Origin: Pseudofabraea citricarpa
Lineage: Eukaryota; Ascomycota; Leotiomycetes; Helotiales; Dermateaceae
Reading direction: 5' to 3'
Length of the DNA stretch: 64,000 nucleotides
NCBI GenBank assembly: GCA_029641185.1
Contig: JAPWGK010000024.1
Span: forward strand, 434,001 to 498,000
The position numbers and the translations under genes were made by a program. The notes beneath the pieces were generated by a model. The model was not told the DNA's origin. It saw only the letters and a list, made by a program, of their open reading frames with translations, and searched no databases. Positions 44,813-56,788 of this stretch are shown here, in pieces. The first letter of the stretch is position 1, and every line of letters begins with the position of its first letter.

Positions 44813-47800
44813 ATGAACGGAAGCCATGCCTCAACTCGCTCCAAACGAAAGCAACACCCCGAAGCCACCGAGGAGCGCCCACAGAAACAGCATCGAGCGG
44901 TGAATGGGAAAGAGTCTGCGGGTGAAAATACCCCAGACGTCGACCTTGGATACGATGAAGACATGGAGGTTGAAGAGACGATTATACCAGCTTTTGCAGG
45001 CGCCCCAACCGACACAGCGGAATGGCAGGCAACTTTGGAGAAGGTCGTTTCAAATGTAGTCTCTATACGTTTCTGCCAGACCTGTTCTTTTGATACAGAT
45101 CCGGCTTTGACCAGCGAAGCGACGGGGTTTGTCGTAGACGCTGAACGAGGGTCAGTAGCGTCATATTCCGGGAACTTGCATTTATTGACAGCATTACAGA
45201 TACATTATGACAAATAGACATGTTGTTGGATCAGGGCCATTCTGGGGTTACTGTATCTTTGATAATCACGAAGAAGTCGATGTTTATCCTGTATACCGCG
45301 ATCCTGTTCACGATTTTGGCATTCTCCGCTTCGATCGAAAAGCTATCAAATACATGCCGGTCGATGCTCTTGAGCTGCGACCAGATCTTGCAAAAGTTGG
45401 TTCAGAGATCAGAGTCGTTGGAAATGACGCCGGAGAAAAGCTCAGTATCCTCTCGGGAGTGATCAGTCGTTTGGATAGGAATGCTCCAGAATACGGCGAT
45501 GGATACTGCGATTTCAACACGAATTACATCCAAGCAGCAGCTGCTGCGAGCGGTGGAAGTTCGGGCTCCCCGGTGGTCAATATTGATGGTTATGCTGTCG
45601 CACTACAGGCTGGTGGTAGAAGTGATGGTGCTGCTACAGACTATTTCCTCCCCCTCGATCGACCTTTACGAGCCCTTAAATGTGTTCAGGAAGGAAAGCC
45701 CATAACTCGGGGCACGATACAAACACAGTGGATGATCAAACCATTCGACGAGTGTAGAAGACTCGGTTTAACACCTGAATGGGAGAAAGAAGTACGCAAG
45801 GCTTTTCCAAAAGAAACTGGCATGTTGGTTGCCGAGATCATCTTGCCTGAGGGACCTGCGGACAAAAATATTGAGGAAGGAGATGTTTTGGTGAAAGTCA
45901 ACGATGAACTTCTAACCCAGTTCGTGCGTCTAGATGACATCCTCGACTCAAGTGTTGATGGCAAGGTGAAAATCTTGCTTCAGCGAGGTGGCGAGGATGT
46001 TGAAGTAGAAGTTCAAGTTGGTGACTTGCATCAAATTACTCCCGATCGCTTTGTATCAGTCTCTGGAGCTAGTTTCCACAATCTCTCCTATCAGCAAGCT
46101 CGTCTCTATGCTGTTGCATGCAAAGGTGTTTTCGTCTGTGAAGCTACAGGATCATTCAGATTTGAGAGCACAGACAACGGGTGGATCATCCAATCTGTTG
46201 ACCACAAGAAGACTCCAGATCTAGATACTTTCATTGAAGTCATGAAAAATATCCCAGATCGATCTAGAGTTGTCGTATCATACAAGCATCTCCGAGACCT
46301 ACACACTCTCAATACCACTATCTTGCACATTGATCGCCACTGGTCCAGTAAGATGAGGTTGGCCGTTAGAAATGATGAGACTGGTCTTTGGGACTTCACA
46401 GACCTTGCCGATGCGCTCCCCGAAGTCCCCCCTGTCCCGCGGACTGCAAGCTTTATCCAATTGGAAAACACACTACACCCTGCCGCCGCTGACATTGTGC
46501 GAAGCTTCGTGCGAGTACTTTGTCATATGCCAATGAAACTTGATGGATTTCCGAGAAACCGAAAGTGGGGAATGGGTGTGGTGATTGATGCAGAGCAGGG
46601 TTTAGTTGTTATCTCAAGAGCAATTGTCCCCTTTGACTTGTGCGATATCTCAATCACAATCGCAGACTCGATTATTGTCGAGGGCAAGGTTGTTTTCTTG
46701 CATCCCCTTCAAAACTATGCCATTATCAAATACGACCCAAAGCTTGTCAACGCACCAGTACAAAGTGCTAAGCTAAGCACAAAACAAATCACACAAGGAG
46801 CATCGACCTACTTTGTGGGCTTCAATCAGAACATGCGCATCGTTATTGCCCAGACCACAGTCACCGATATCACTGCTGTAGCTATCCCAGCCAATTCTGG
46901 AGCACCAAGATACAGAGCGGTAAACGTCGATGCTATCACTGTCGATACTAGTCTCAGTGGGCAATGTGGAAGTGGTGTTCTCGTTGGCGATGATGGAACA
47001 GTGCAGGCTTTATGGTTGACATACTTGGGAGAAAGATCACCTCATAGCCAGAAGGATACTGATTACCATCTCGGTTTAGCCACACCAACTCTCCTGCCGG
47101 TTATTAGGCAAATCCAAGCAGGTGAAATCCCCAAGCTGCGTATGCTTAGCGTTGAGTTCAATGCTATCCAAATGAGCCAAGCTCGTATCATGGGAGTGTC
47201 AGATGAGTGGATTCAGAAGGTGGCTGAAGATAACTCATCTCGTCATCAGCTCTTTATGATTCGAAAGCGTACTTTTGAGAGAGGTCAAGGCGAAGGCGGC
47301 CTATTGGAAGGCGATGTCATTCTTTCCTTGAATGGTAAGATCATTACCAGAGTATCAGAGCTTGACATCATGTATGATCACGATTTCCTTGACGCGGTCA
47401 TTGTTCGAGATTGCGTTGAGATGAAACTCAAACTACCCACTGTGTCGGCGGATGATCTCGAGACTGATAGAGCTATCGTCTTCTGCGGTGCCGTTCTTCA
47501 TCGTCCGCATCACGCCGTTAGGCAGCAGATCAGCAAGCTCCACAGTGAGATTTATGTCTCAGGTCGAAGCAGAGGTTCGCCAGCATACCAATATGGCCTA
47601 GCACCAACAAATTTCATCACACACGTCAATGGCAAATCCACGCCAGATCTTGACGCGTTCCTCAAAGCTGTCATTGATATTCCAGACAATACATGTACGT
47701 GTCCTTACTTTCCAGTTCCACTAATGTGCAAACACTAATTTAAATCATCTAGATTTCCGCCTCAAAGCAATGACCTTTGATAATGTTCCGTGGGTGGTCA

Positions 47801-47985
47801 CAATGAAAAAGAACGATCACTATTTCCCGACGACAGACTGGGTCAAGGATAAGAAGATTTCAGAATGGAAGCGTACCACTTATGAGCAGGGCAAGCCTGT
47901 CAATGGAGAGGGCCATGATGGAATCAATGCTGTCCCGGGTGATCAGGATACCTACGATGCTGATGAGAGTGTTGGAGAGGTCTGA
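44813..47985 (+). CDS. nma111: Pro-apoptotic nuclear serine protease Nma111 (HtrA-like)
   Basis: This is a large HtrA-family serine protease of about 1021 residues, acting in the nucleus in yeast-type cell death. Exons are 44813-45150, 45200-47694 and 47753-47985. The N-terminus is Lys/Arg-rich (RSKRKQH), a probable nuclear signal. The first protease domain has the triad in TNRHVVGSG (His), HDFGILRFD (Asp) and GGSSGSPVV (Ser). It is followed by PDZ-like regions ([10 protein letters not shown]), a second degenerate trypsin-like domain lacking the triad ([16 protein letters not shown] keeps part of the Ser site), and further PDZ-like repeats ([11 protein letters not shown]). The doubled layout is characteristic of Nma111. 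The tail is acidic. Confidence 0.95.
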
Positions 47986-48273
47986 GGTTTAGGAGAAATG
48001 TTAGGGGGCACCTTGGAGTGGAACCAAAACTGTAGAGTATGTACAGACATCAAAAGGGAAAATGGGCATTATACCACTAGTAGCACAGCGAAGAAATCAG
48101 TAGCTTGGCTAGGTCACACATTCAATATGAAGATCAGAATCTTTTATACTTTCAATTTGATTTCATTGAAGTAGTTACTTGCTCGCTCGAATCAAACCCC
48201 TGGGTATCTTAAAATCGAAAAACTCCCTGCGGCGCATAAAAACATGAAAACCGATCCTTCCTTGCTGTCCACC

Positions 48274-49134
48274 TCAAACATAAGGTAGACGAGCGAGAGC
48301 TGAAATGGTCTCATTCCAGGACGGATCATTGTCGTAGAGACCTCGGTCACCAAAGTCATGCTCGATAAAGTACTCGGATCCCTGGAAGACGACGACGGCG
48401 GCAGCGGAATAGTTCAAAGCCCAATGCTCGAGAGTGGCATCAGCCGACCAGTATTTGCGAGTGTAGATTTCGCAAGGCACCTCATAACCTGCGAGCTCGA
48501 CAATGCCATAATAAACGAGATGTGGAGCCATCAAAGGGACCTCGCCTAGCTTGGGGTCGACAGTGTAGTTGAATTCACTCTCAACATAGATGTCGTAACC
48601 GGTGGAGAAGACAGAGGGCTTGCCATAGGGCAAGTTGAGGAGAAATTTGGCGAGTAGGCCGTGTTGCATAGTTTGGGCCTGCATCTCGTCAAAGACCATG
48701 CCGGTGACAGATGAGAAGGTTGGGTAGTCGCCGTCTTGCCAGTATCCGTCTCCAATGATGATGGTAGAAGGCGTAGGGGAAGCTCTTAAGGTTGATGGAG
48801 AGTCTTCTCTCAGAGTTGATGGCGAATCTTCTCTCAATGTCGATGGAGAAGCAGCAAGTGTAGGGGGTGATGGTGACATGGAGCGCGCGCGTTGGCTTGC
48901 ATCGGCCTCGAATCCATCATAGTAATCATCGTCATCAGTTGGTATGACAATGACGGCGTTTTGAGCCAGGACCTCTCGCCAGATCTCCTCAGTGCCAGCG
49001 AGGATGTCATCAATGTGATCCTGCATGCCATCATTGAGCTCAGGTGTGTTGGGTTCTAAGGTGTGAAGGTTAGATCTTGCGGAATAATGGTTGAAGCGCG
49101 TTCCGCTGTGGTCAATTGGGGGCTTACCCGACAT
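48274..49134 (-). CDS. Hypothetical protein with SPSTLRED repeats
   Basis: This is a single-exon open frame of 286 residues with a good start context (MSGKPP). I do not recognise the family. The first 90 residues are acidic and polar, with DDDDYYDGFEAD. Next comes a Ser/Pro stretch with the octapeptide SPSTLRED repeated twice and truncated copies on either side. The C-terminal half is ordered-looking, with aromatic residues (GYDIYVESEFNY, YWSADATLEHWALNY, FIEHDFGDRGLYD). There is no signal peptide or membrane segment. Codon use is like the neighbours, so a real gene is likely. Confidence 0.7.
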   Translation of the reverse strand: MSGKPPIDHSGTRFNHYSARSNLHTLEPNTPELNDGMQDHIDDILAGTEEIWREVLAQNAVIVIPTDDDDYYDGFEADASQRARSMSPSPPTLAASPSTLREDSPSTLREDSPSTLRASPTPSTIIIGDGYWQDGDYPTFSSVTGMVFDEMQAQTMQHGLLAKFLLNLPYGKPSVFSTGYDIYVESEFNYTVDPKLGEVPLMAPHLVYYGIVELAGYEVPCEIYTRKYWSADATLEHWALNYSAAAVVVFQGSEYFIEHDFGDRGLYDNDPSWNETISALARLPYV

Positions 49135-49939
49135 GATGATTTGCGTTGCTCACAGCAAACTGTTGTGGTGAGCGTGTGTTGTTTGTGGGAGGAAGAAAGA
49201 TCAAAGGTTGTGATCTTTTTGGGGAGAAAGTTAGGCGATCGCTTAACTTAACTTTACCCGTTTAGGCGAGATCTCGCTTGTGAATAAGCGATGGCTCGCC
49301 TAGCGTGTTTAAACGAACTAGCTTATTCACAAGCGAGATCTCGCTTAACTTGTGGTAATGCCGTGAAGTCACGAAAATGCCCACTAAATTGAGGATTACC
49401 TAGATTGGTTAGTTAGTATAACCGTTCGACTACTAGACGATTTTGTTACTATAAATAGATTATCTTAATATATAAATATGATGTATGGGCGCGGATGATT
49501 ATAATTCCGGCCGTGATTGTTACGATTTTAGCTAAGTATCACCTCCACGAGACAATTATAACATTGCAGTAGATTCAAGTTAGGAACTAGGAACTAGTTT
49601 CTATCTGCTTGGTCCAGCTAATAAATATAATTACATGAAATCCACCACCAATCCCAATGCGTATCCTTAGGCCAGGATAAAATGCTGCATCGAGACCAGG
49701 TTATCCAGTCCACTTTCCATCCAGCCTCTCCTAAACAAGAGAGAAGAGGGTATCATCAATATTGTGTCATGTCGAAGCCTTTCCAAACGCCGTCGCTGTG
49801 CAAACACGTTCAAATGATATGGCTGTGTGTAACAGGAAAGTAAGAAAAGAAAACTGGATGTGGAGATAAAGGGTGAATAACTGTAAAACTCTTTTACAGT
49901 GTGATCACAGAGCAACCAATTTTGCCCAGCGTCAAAGAA
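49135..49939. other. Intergenic with long hairpin, then AT-rich sequence
   Basis: This interval contains a perfect 24-bp inverted repeat with a 31-nt loop (49266-49344), followed by AT-rich sequence (49380-49670) without coding pattern. It is the upstream region of the hypothetical gene and the 3' flank of the J-domain gene. Confidence 0.5.
49266..49344. repeat. Perfect 24-bp inverted repeat with 31-nt loop
   Basis: Arms 49266-49289 and 49321-49344 are exact reverse complements. Each arm also contains the palindrome GCGAGATCTCGC, and the loop contains GTTTAAAC. A second nested inverted pair (TTAGGCGAG/CTCGCCTAG) overlaps the left arm and loop. It could fold as a cruciform or be a very short transposon-like element. 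Confidence 0.9.
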
Positions 49940-52900
49940 TTATGCAGTCGAAGCTTTCATTCGTTCTCGCATAATCATGAAGGTTCTCATGCTTTCTTCA
50001 TGTGCACTTGATGTTAGGCTCCACCACTTTCTCACTCTTTGATCTTCAGCTACACCTTCAATATATTGTAGACAAGGTTCGTCGCCAACAGCCTCTAACC
50101 ATCCTTGGCCCATGCTTTGCACCTGATTTCTGCGTGCTTGAAAGTGAGATATCATACGGCAGTTGAATATATCCCAGTCAACCATGTATGTCTTGAAAGC
50201 AGAGAGGTAATGCAGCCAGCTGTTAGCTGTAGTCATTGAAGGCATATCCGGAGCTCTTGGTGGTTTCGGTAGATCAAGTTCCCCAGTATTGACAGATTTT
50301 GTGATCGGTACCTTGGATGCAGCTTGACTAGGAAATGGAAGATTGGCAGCAAGGTCGTCAAAGCCGTTCAGGCCCTTCGACTCTTGTTTGATCGGTTCCG
50401 CATTTTTGAGTGTTTCTAGATTGATGGCTCCGAATCCCTCACTATCAGCGGACTTGGTTGCACGACGCTTGCCTTTGTTCGGGCTAGCACGAGGTGGTAG
50501 GTTTGGCAGCTCCTCTGCGGCGATAGGCAATTCCGTTCGTCCATTAGTGTCCCGCCACTCGGGTCGAGATGGTTCAAGTGGTACGTTTCGAGCCTGGCCT
50601 TCAGTTGCACTCTTGGTAAAAGTGGCATTGTCTTTGTTAAGCGCGGCAGATGCTGTAGCAGGAACATCTTCAACATCGATGTCCATCGCGTTTGGGCTTG
50701 CTGCACCGGTGGGTGGTCGGCTGTTTGGATTGCTGGAGCTAGAAGTTGCATCGAGTCCACTCCGTCTTCGTCCCATGAATAGAGATTGCTCATCGGAAGA
50801 ATCGCTACTATCTTCGACAACAGCAGCCGAGCCCATGGTTGGACGAGTCATAGGGCCCTTTTGTGTTCTACTCTGCTTGCGAGAATATGCTGGCTTTGAT
50901 CCGGGGGATGGGTGTGGAGGTGGAGCAAATGTTTGAGGCTTGAAAGTTGCATTCCACTCCTCAGCAGAAAAGCGTGTACCACCTGGAGATGCACTAGGGG
51001 TCTGTGGCTCTGTTCCTGGCTCGAGATCGGGAATCTGTGATGTTTGAATGTTTGGTCTGCTCCCCTGTTGTGACTTCGTTGGAGAGCGGCCTCTAGCTCG
51101 GCTGCCTGATCGAGCTCGGTTTGGAGTCATGTTTGCAGCTTTTTGTTCAGCTGTAAAGTAATCCCCTGCTTCAAATTTGCCATGCCAATCCTGAGCACTG
51201 AATTTTGTGTTGATGCTTTCTGTGCTATTGCGAGTGAAGTTTTTCATTGGAGGCCGATCAGCTGTGCCGTCATTAGAGTTGAAGGAGAATCTAGAATAGG
51301 AGGAATTGTCAGCCTAATATTCTCTACGTGATATAAATATAAAACCGATAGACAAACATGACAAGAGCCTCAAGACCATCACTGATTTCATGCACGACGA
51401 ATTTCGAAGCAGGGAAATCATCTGGTTGTGGTTGCAAGCTTCTCAAGGAAACCGAACACCCTCTTGGGCACTGACCTGTGTTTCTGGTTTTGAGCATTTG
51501 ACTCAGGTACAGGCTGACTTGCTATACCGGTCGATTGCCTAAGGTGATTGGAAGGTGAGTAACTCGTATGTGGCTTTTTGAGAAGATTGTATACAATACT
51601 GCGCTGCTGAATTTCAAACGAGTTGAGACCATGAGCCGGAACTCCACTAGGAGGAGTCTTTAAATCTCTATCAACAGACGAAGTCTCATTCCATGGGAAT
51701 GATGCTGACTGCTTGATATAACTTGCGCTGGATGACTTCAAGCTAGACTGGGCTTCATCTTTAGTTCTAGTAAAGTGCTCGTCATCAATTTCCGAGACTG
51801 TCGGAAGTTTAGAAGTAGATGCTGTGCTCGGGAAGAATGACTCGAAGGAATATGCGTACATTGGCTGGTGTGCAGTGCTGCTGGTTTGACTCTTCTCTCG
51901 TAAATCTTGATCAGGTTTTAGTACAGGGCCATCAGGATATCCTCGTGCGCCAGAAGACCACCATTTCTGAAATTCCTTGATAGAAGGTGGATTTTGCTTA
52001 CTATTTTCAGCGCCGCCGGGTACTTGTCCAGAGGCCGTAGTTCTCTTTGCTCTGGCTTTTGCAAATTCTCGAGTTTTGACTCTCGGATCGACATTGGCAG
52101 GTGATTCATCTGAACTGGTGCTGTCTACCTCAATCTTAGAATTGTATTGTGACCGATGGTTAGGCTTCCTCGTAGATTGTGCGTGCTGTCGAGATAGATT
52201 CGGGTCAGAATCAGTTCGAGGCACAAAATCTGCCGAAGAAACTGGACGAGAACGTTGGCTTCGCGGCGGGCTTGCACTTCGGTGACGATCACCAGAGCCA
52301 GATGGAGAGAATGGCCCGTTCGGGTTGTTAGAGTGTTCTCGGGTACTCCTTGATCTGTTGATATTGGAACTCTCGAACGGATTTGTTTTTTCTCCTCCAT
52401 GGGTAGAATAGGGCGTGCTCAGCCGTGGCTCGTTAGCAGTGCCAACCTTTTCTCGAAATGCTCTGAGAGGGTCCACTGGTGGGGGCCTTGATGGCGGCGG
52501 TGGAATATCGTTAGGATTTGGAACCTGCGATCTTCTGCTTCGGGTTGTATAAGCAGATGTTGTTGCAGCTTGGGGTTCATCACCAGTGGGATCACTGGGC
52601 ATGAAACCAGTTCTCTTGGTACTCTGACTTCTATGTGGCATGGGTGGAGGGCCAGCTCTGAACTCCTCGTAACCAGGGCGTGGTCGTGGTGGAGCAGAAT
52701 GCTTCATATTGTTGCTTTCTTCTCGGCCAGATTGTGGCGTATACTCCTTGGGAGGTGCCTTGGGTGTAGACCATGATTTTCCAGGTCCCGTCTCTTCCTT
52801 TGGTCCATAGGCAGACTTGGCAGGTTCTGCCCTTGGTCTCATCTTCTCCCATGCTTGATACGTGCTTTGCCTCGATTCAGGGCCCTCTTGTGGTGTCCTA

Positions 52901-53369
52901 TACGAGCTGCCGCCAGGAGTCTCAAACTTCTTGAATTTTGCTGCGCCGGCTGAGGGTGGTGGAGGGGGGGTTGGTCGAGCTGCTGTGTTTCTCTTCGGTG
53001 GTGGAGCCCATTGCGCACCTGCATTTGCATAAGGATTGCCTCTCTGTGCGTTCATTCCCGAGCCAAATCCTGAGCCAAAAGCTCTCGTTCTTAAACGGCC
53101 CGCATCGTATTTAGCCCGTTGTTCGGCGTCAGTGAGGACTTCATGCGCTGATTGTATCTTCTGGAACTTCGCATTGACTTCATTTTCTCTTCCAATATTG
53201 CGATCCGGATGGTACTTCAGTGCTGTAGGCGGTGGTTAGATAAGGGCATAGGTGCGGTGGTGGAGAGCCTACCAAGCTTCTTGAATTGCTTCTTGATCTC
53301 ATTGACATCTGCATTTGGTGGAAGCTCGAGATCAGCATAGTAGTCTCGCGAAAGGTCGGCCTTCACCAT
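49940..53369 (-). CDS. J-domain (DnaJ-like) protein with long disordered tail
   Basis: This is a predicted Hsp70 co-chaperone of about 1100 residues. The first exon is 53369-53273, the second starts at 53222, and the last starts near 51290 and ends at 49940. The J domain occupies roughly residues 8-75 ([21 protein letters not shown] with the essential [24 protein letters not shown]). The rest is Pro/Ser/Arg-rich and probably disordered, with PPPPPS and many RS/SP motifs. Near the C-terminus an ordered segment ([30 protein letters not shown]) could be helical. Between 51530 and 51290 the frame changes; one workable model uses introns 51527-51476 and 51327-51291, but the latter would be only 37 nt, so these joins are uncertain. 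The Hsp70 partner and clients are unknown. Confidence 0.8.
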
Positions 53370-54406
53370 GGTAGGTAGGTGAGGCAGTCCGTAGAGACTG
53401 CGCTAGATCACCAATCCAGTGAAATGGGAAGTTTATGAGAGTATGCTGGTCATTTGGGGTTTGCAAGAAGGTGTGGCTGTCTTGCCGCTGAAGTAGAGTG
53501 ATCTGGAGCTGCAGGCGACAGCAGCTGAAGTAAGGGTGCTGCGCAGGCAACAGGGCAGATCAAATAGTAAACCGACGTTAGCCAAAGAAGGAAAAGAGTT
53601 TGTTGTCCCAGGAGCAAGCTCGCGTCCGCTATTGCATGTGTTGAAGGTGCGCAGGTCGGCGGGTCTCGAGAGGTTTGCTGCTAGTAGAAGAGCCGGATCC
53701 TGCGTCTTATGTCTCGCTACTACAGTACTACGTGCTGTGTGCTGTGCGCTGCGAAGACCAGGACTGACGAGGCAACAGAAGCAGTGTGAGGTTGAGGGGC
53801 AGCGCGCGCTGAACAAGGAGAGAGGTGGCGGATGGATGTGGTGGTCGTGATGGTGATGGTGATGGTGATGGTGGTGGGGTGCAGGTGGAGGTGGAGGTGG
53901 AGGGATAGTTGGAGGAGAGGGAGCAGTGCAGTGTTGAGTCGATGTCGCGCAGGGCTTAGATATTGGTCGGTAAACAAAAGCAACGCAACGGTCGTGGCTC
54001 GTGAAGCCAAATGCAGCGACGCAGGCGAATGAATGCCCGCTGGTTCAGATGACGTCAAAGCTGGAGGCTCCAGTGTTCTAGAATGCAGTATTGGGCTCTA
54101 TCTACGGTTATCAGGCTGACGAGAACATGGGAACACCATCATCATCATCACAAGAACGCCCCCCGTCTGGTTGTGCAGACTGCAAGGCTTTATTATTTGG
54201 CTCTCTCTCTTCCTGGCAGTTTTCGTGATGATCCGTGACGCGAGCCGGCTGACGTGGGGTGGTCACGTGGGGAAACCCCCTGCCATGCGCAGTCACGTTA
54301 CTGGGCCGTGTGTTGCCTGCCGTAGATTTTAGTGTCGTCAGAGCCGAAGCAGAAAAATGTTAGAGGATCTCATCATCTATCTTTCTCAATCGTTTTCACC
54401 TGCGCT
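53370..54406. promoter_or_regulatory. Divergent promoter, J-domain protein and URI-like protein
   Basis: This 1.0-kb shared upstream region holds a perfect CRE, TGACGTCA (54050-54057), a CACGTG E-box (54264-54269), and low-complexity GATGGTGATGGT and GGTGGAGGTGGA runs (53835-53910). The CRE is the consensus site of ATF/CREB-type bZIP factors. Open stretches here are low complexity and rejected as genes. Confidence 0.55.
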
Positions 54407-56188
54407 ATGGCTACCGCCGTGAAGGATAGCTTCCTCGACCTCGAGAAGCACCGCCGGCTTCTCGAGCAGAACATCGAAACGCTTCGCAAGACCCTTCGTC
54501 ATTGGCAGACCTGGGAGGCAGAGTATGAGGGCCTGAAGGAAGAAATTCTGTCCACGGGCACATCCCCTTCACGACTTCAATTGGAAGAGCTTGCGCGCGC
54601 ATACGAGGGTGATCTGGTAACCAAGAAAGAGATCGAGGATATCATTGGCGGCAATCCACCTCGAAATGTCGGCCAGGTTGTCAACGTGCTAGACCGGCGC
54701 ATGGACTATGTACAACAAAATGTGAAGACGGTCGAGAAACAGCTGGAAGCCGCGGAGCATAAACTAGCTGTGGCGACCGTCATAAGCACACCAGAAGTGA
54801 GGAATGAAGAGGGCCTGCCGTTGACCGAGATTATAGAGGACCTAGACGACGATGGGAACGTCATCGCAAGTCGACTCTCAACCCCAGGAAGCTCAAAGCA
54901 GCAATTGCTCGAAGTTCTGCAGAAAGCTGGTGTGAAGGATCTCCCTGGATCAACATTACCAGAAACAGCCACTACCTCCGAGGCTGTTAAAGAGCCGGCC
55001 AAATCAGCTTCTGTGCCCATTCCGCAGCCGACGAAAAAGGGAGTTACTTTTGCAGCGGACACAAAACCCTCAACAGATGCCCAGAAGTCCAATGCTGCTA
55101 AAAGGCTAGAAGATGTCATGGCAAAAGCAAAGGAACAGGAGTCAGCTCCATCAGAACCACCTGTCATACCAAAGGACGAGTCTCCTGAGGATGCAGCGCT
55201 TCGCAGGGAAATGTTACAATTCGGAATGTCAGAGGTTGGATCAGTAGTTGCGGAGCTCGAATTGGAAGATGCCAGCGACTGGTCTGATGAAGATTATGAA
55301 GATGCAACGAGCACAGACGACGAGGAAGAGGATTCGTTTGGCCGATCTACCAAGAAGGTCGTAGGCGATGAGCTCAGAAAACAAATGATAGAACTAGAAG
55401 AGCGACTTGGTCTCCGAATGATGGAAAACGTTGGTCAGAAACCCAATCTTGATGTTGTGGATGAGGGTATCGGACGTGTCACAATTAGTGGACCAGAAGC
55501 TGGCGTGGAAGCCGATGGCACCCCGGAGCCCATAAGCAAGCTCTCAGATGCTCTGCCGAAGTCAGATTCACCTGGAACATCAACGAGAAAGTCAGTCCGA
55601 TTCTCAGAAGACCTGGACATATCACCAGCCCCAGAAGTGCCAGCAGCACGACCAGCTACCAAACCCAAGGAACGGACTGTGGCTCCAATAGGCGATATTG
55701 TTGAGAGAAAAGCCCCTGCTCAAACGAGTGCACCATCCGAACAGAAGAAGGCCTCACGCTTCAAGGCAAGCAGAGGGACGGCATCTGGGGTTCTTAATGG
55801 TCCATTTGCAGTCTCCAAGGTGAGTGGTCCACCACTTGACCTTCGACCTGCAAGTGCACCAAAACCCTTCTCCTCACCTATTCAGTTCAGCCCTGCCGAA
55901 GACAGTGCACGAGAAGTCCCGACAGGCCCTGAGGGACGAACACTTGCATCTAAAGTTGTCGAGCGTGATGTAATTCTTGATGCTTCTGCTGCTGAGCCAG
56001 ATGAGCTGGATCCAAATCTCCTTCACCAAGAAGTTGCCACAGAATACCATAAGATGCGCAATCGAATGATCCAAAGGCAGGGTGGCTTCCTGAAAGAAGA
56101 GGAGAGCGAGATAGTTCCGTTCACGGAGGAGGAAGGCGGGCCAAAGAAGATGAGTAGGTTCAAGGCAGCCAGGTTGGCAAAATCGTAA
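54407..56188 (+). CDS. URI/Bud27-like unconventional prefoldin (DUF3835)
   Basis: This is an intronless gene of 593 residues for a prefoldin-related protein like yeast Bud27/human URI, which binds the RNA polymerase subunit Rpb5 and affects translation start and polymerase assembly. The N-terminus has a long coiled coil (LEKHRRLLEQNIETLRKTLRHW and, after the family NPPRNVGQVVNVLDRRMDYV, a second helix VKTVEKQLEAAEHKLAV), the prefoldin-alpha fold. The middle is acidic and disordered. The C-terminal block, GGFLKEEESEIVPFTEEE then KKMSRFKAARLAK, is the DUF3835 signature; a related SRFKASR block occurs further upstream. The ATG at 54407 is preferred to an upstream in-frame GTG. Confidence 0.88.
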   Translation: MATAVKDSFLDLEKHRRLLEQNIETLRKTLRHWQTWEAEYEGLKEEILSTGTSPSRLQLEELARAYEGDLVTKKEIEDIIGGNPPRNVGQVVNVLDRRMDYVQQNVKTVEKQLEAAEHKLAVATVISTPEVRNEEGLPLTEIIEDLDDDGNVIASRLSTPGSSKQQLLEVLQKAGVKDLPGSTLPETATTSEAVKEPAKSASVPIPQPTKKGVTFAADTKPSTDAQKSNAAKRLEDVMAKAKEQESAPSEPPVIPKDESPEDAALRREMLQFGMSEVGSVVAELELEDASDWSDEDYEDATSTDDEEEDSFGRSTKKVVGDELRKQMIELEERLGLRMMENVGQKPNLDVVDEGIGRVTISGPEAGVEADGTPEPISKLSDALPKSDSPGTSTRKSVRFSEDLDISPAPEVPAARPATKPKERTVAPIGDIVERKAPAQTSAPSEQKKASRFKASRGTASGVLNGPFAVSKVSGPPLDLRPASAPKPFSSPIQFSPAEDSAREVPTGPEGRTLASKVVERDVILDASAAEPDELDPNLLHQEVATEYHKMRNRMIQRQGGFLKEEESEIVPFTEEEGGPKKMSRFKAARLAKS

Positions 56189-56788
56189 TAGATAATTCAT
56201 CGATATTGCCTTCTCTTTCGAGTTGACCTCCCGTCTGCTACTCAACTTCCATTTGGTATCAGGATCATGCCACCGCCATACATTCTTCGTTAGGTTTTCT
56301 CAAGTCTTTCTTTGGGTCTATCTTGTCTCTCGAAACCCCTTCACAGCTGCGTATCATGCCACATAATCAAAGCTTCTTGGAAGAGCACGTAGCAGTCGGT
56401 GGTGTGTAGTAGCAGGCAAAAGTGAGTTGTAAGAGGGAGGGAGATTCTCTAACTACTGCTACTCCTCCACTACAGGTGCCTGCCATATAGCATGTGACAT
56501 CCTATCTTCCACGTGACGACATCACGTGATATTTCAGCACTTCTACGTACCTACGCAAGGAACACGTCTTCTGACAATTGATGTATAGCAGCTTGACCAT
56601 CTGCTTTTTACATTACTACTGTGTTCCAAGATCAAACCTTTAGGGCCCTCTGACCCCGTGATCTTTTCTCTTCTCTTTAGAGGAATATTAAGTGATTTCG
56701 GGGATTCGTTTCACCCTCTACATATAATTTAGGAAATTAACTTTTCACCGATTTGACCCTCCATTTCAGCTCTGACGTGTGGATAATG
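56189..56788. other. Intergenic, convergent genes; twin E-boxes
   Basis: Nothing coding was recognised. Two CACGTG E-boxes lie 13 bp apart (56510-56515, 56523-56528) inside a near-palindrome. They are between two 3' ends, which is an unusual place for a promoter element. Confidence 0.45.

Noticed and set aside
45200..47694. Nma111 second protease domain as an active enzyme
   Set aside because: The His and Asp of the triad are not visible in the second half; only the GxSxG-like segment remains, so it is called degenerate.
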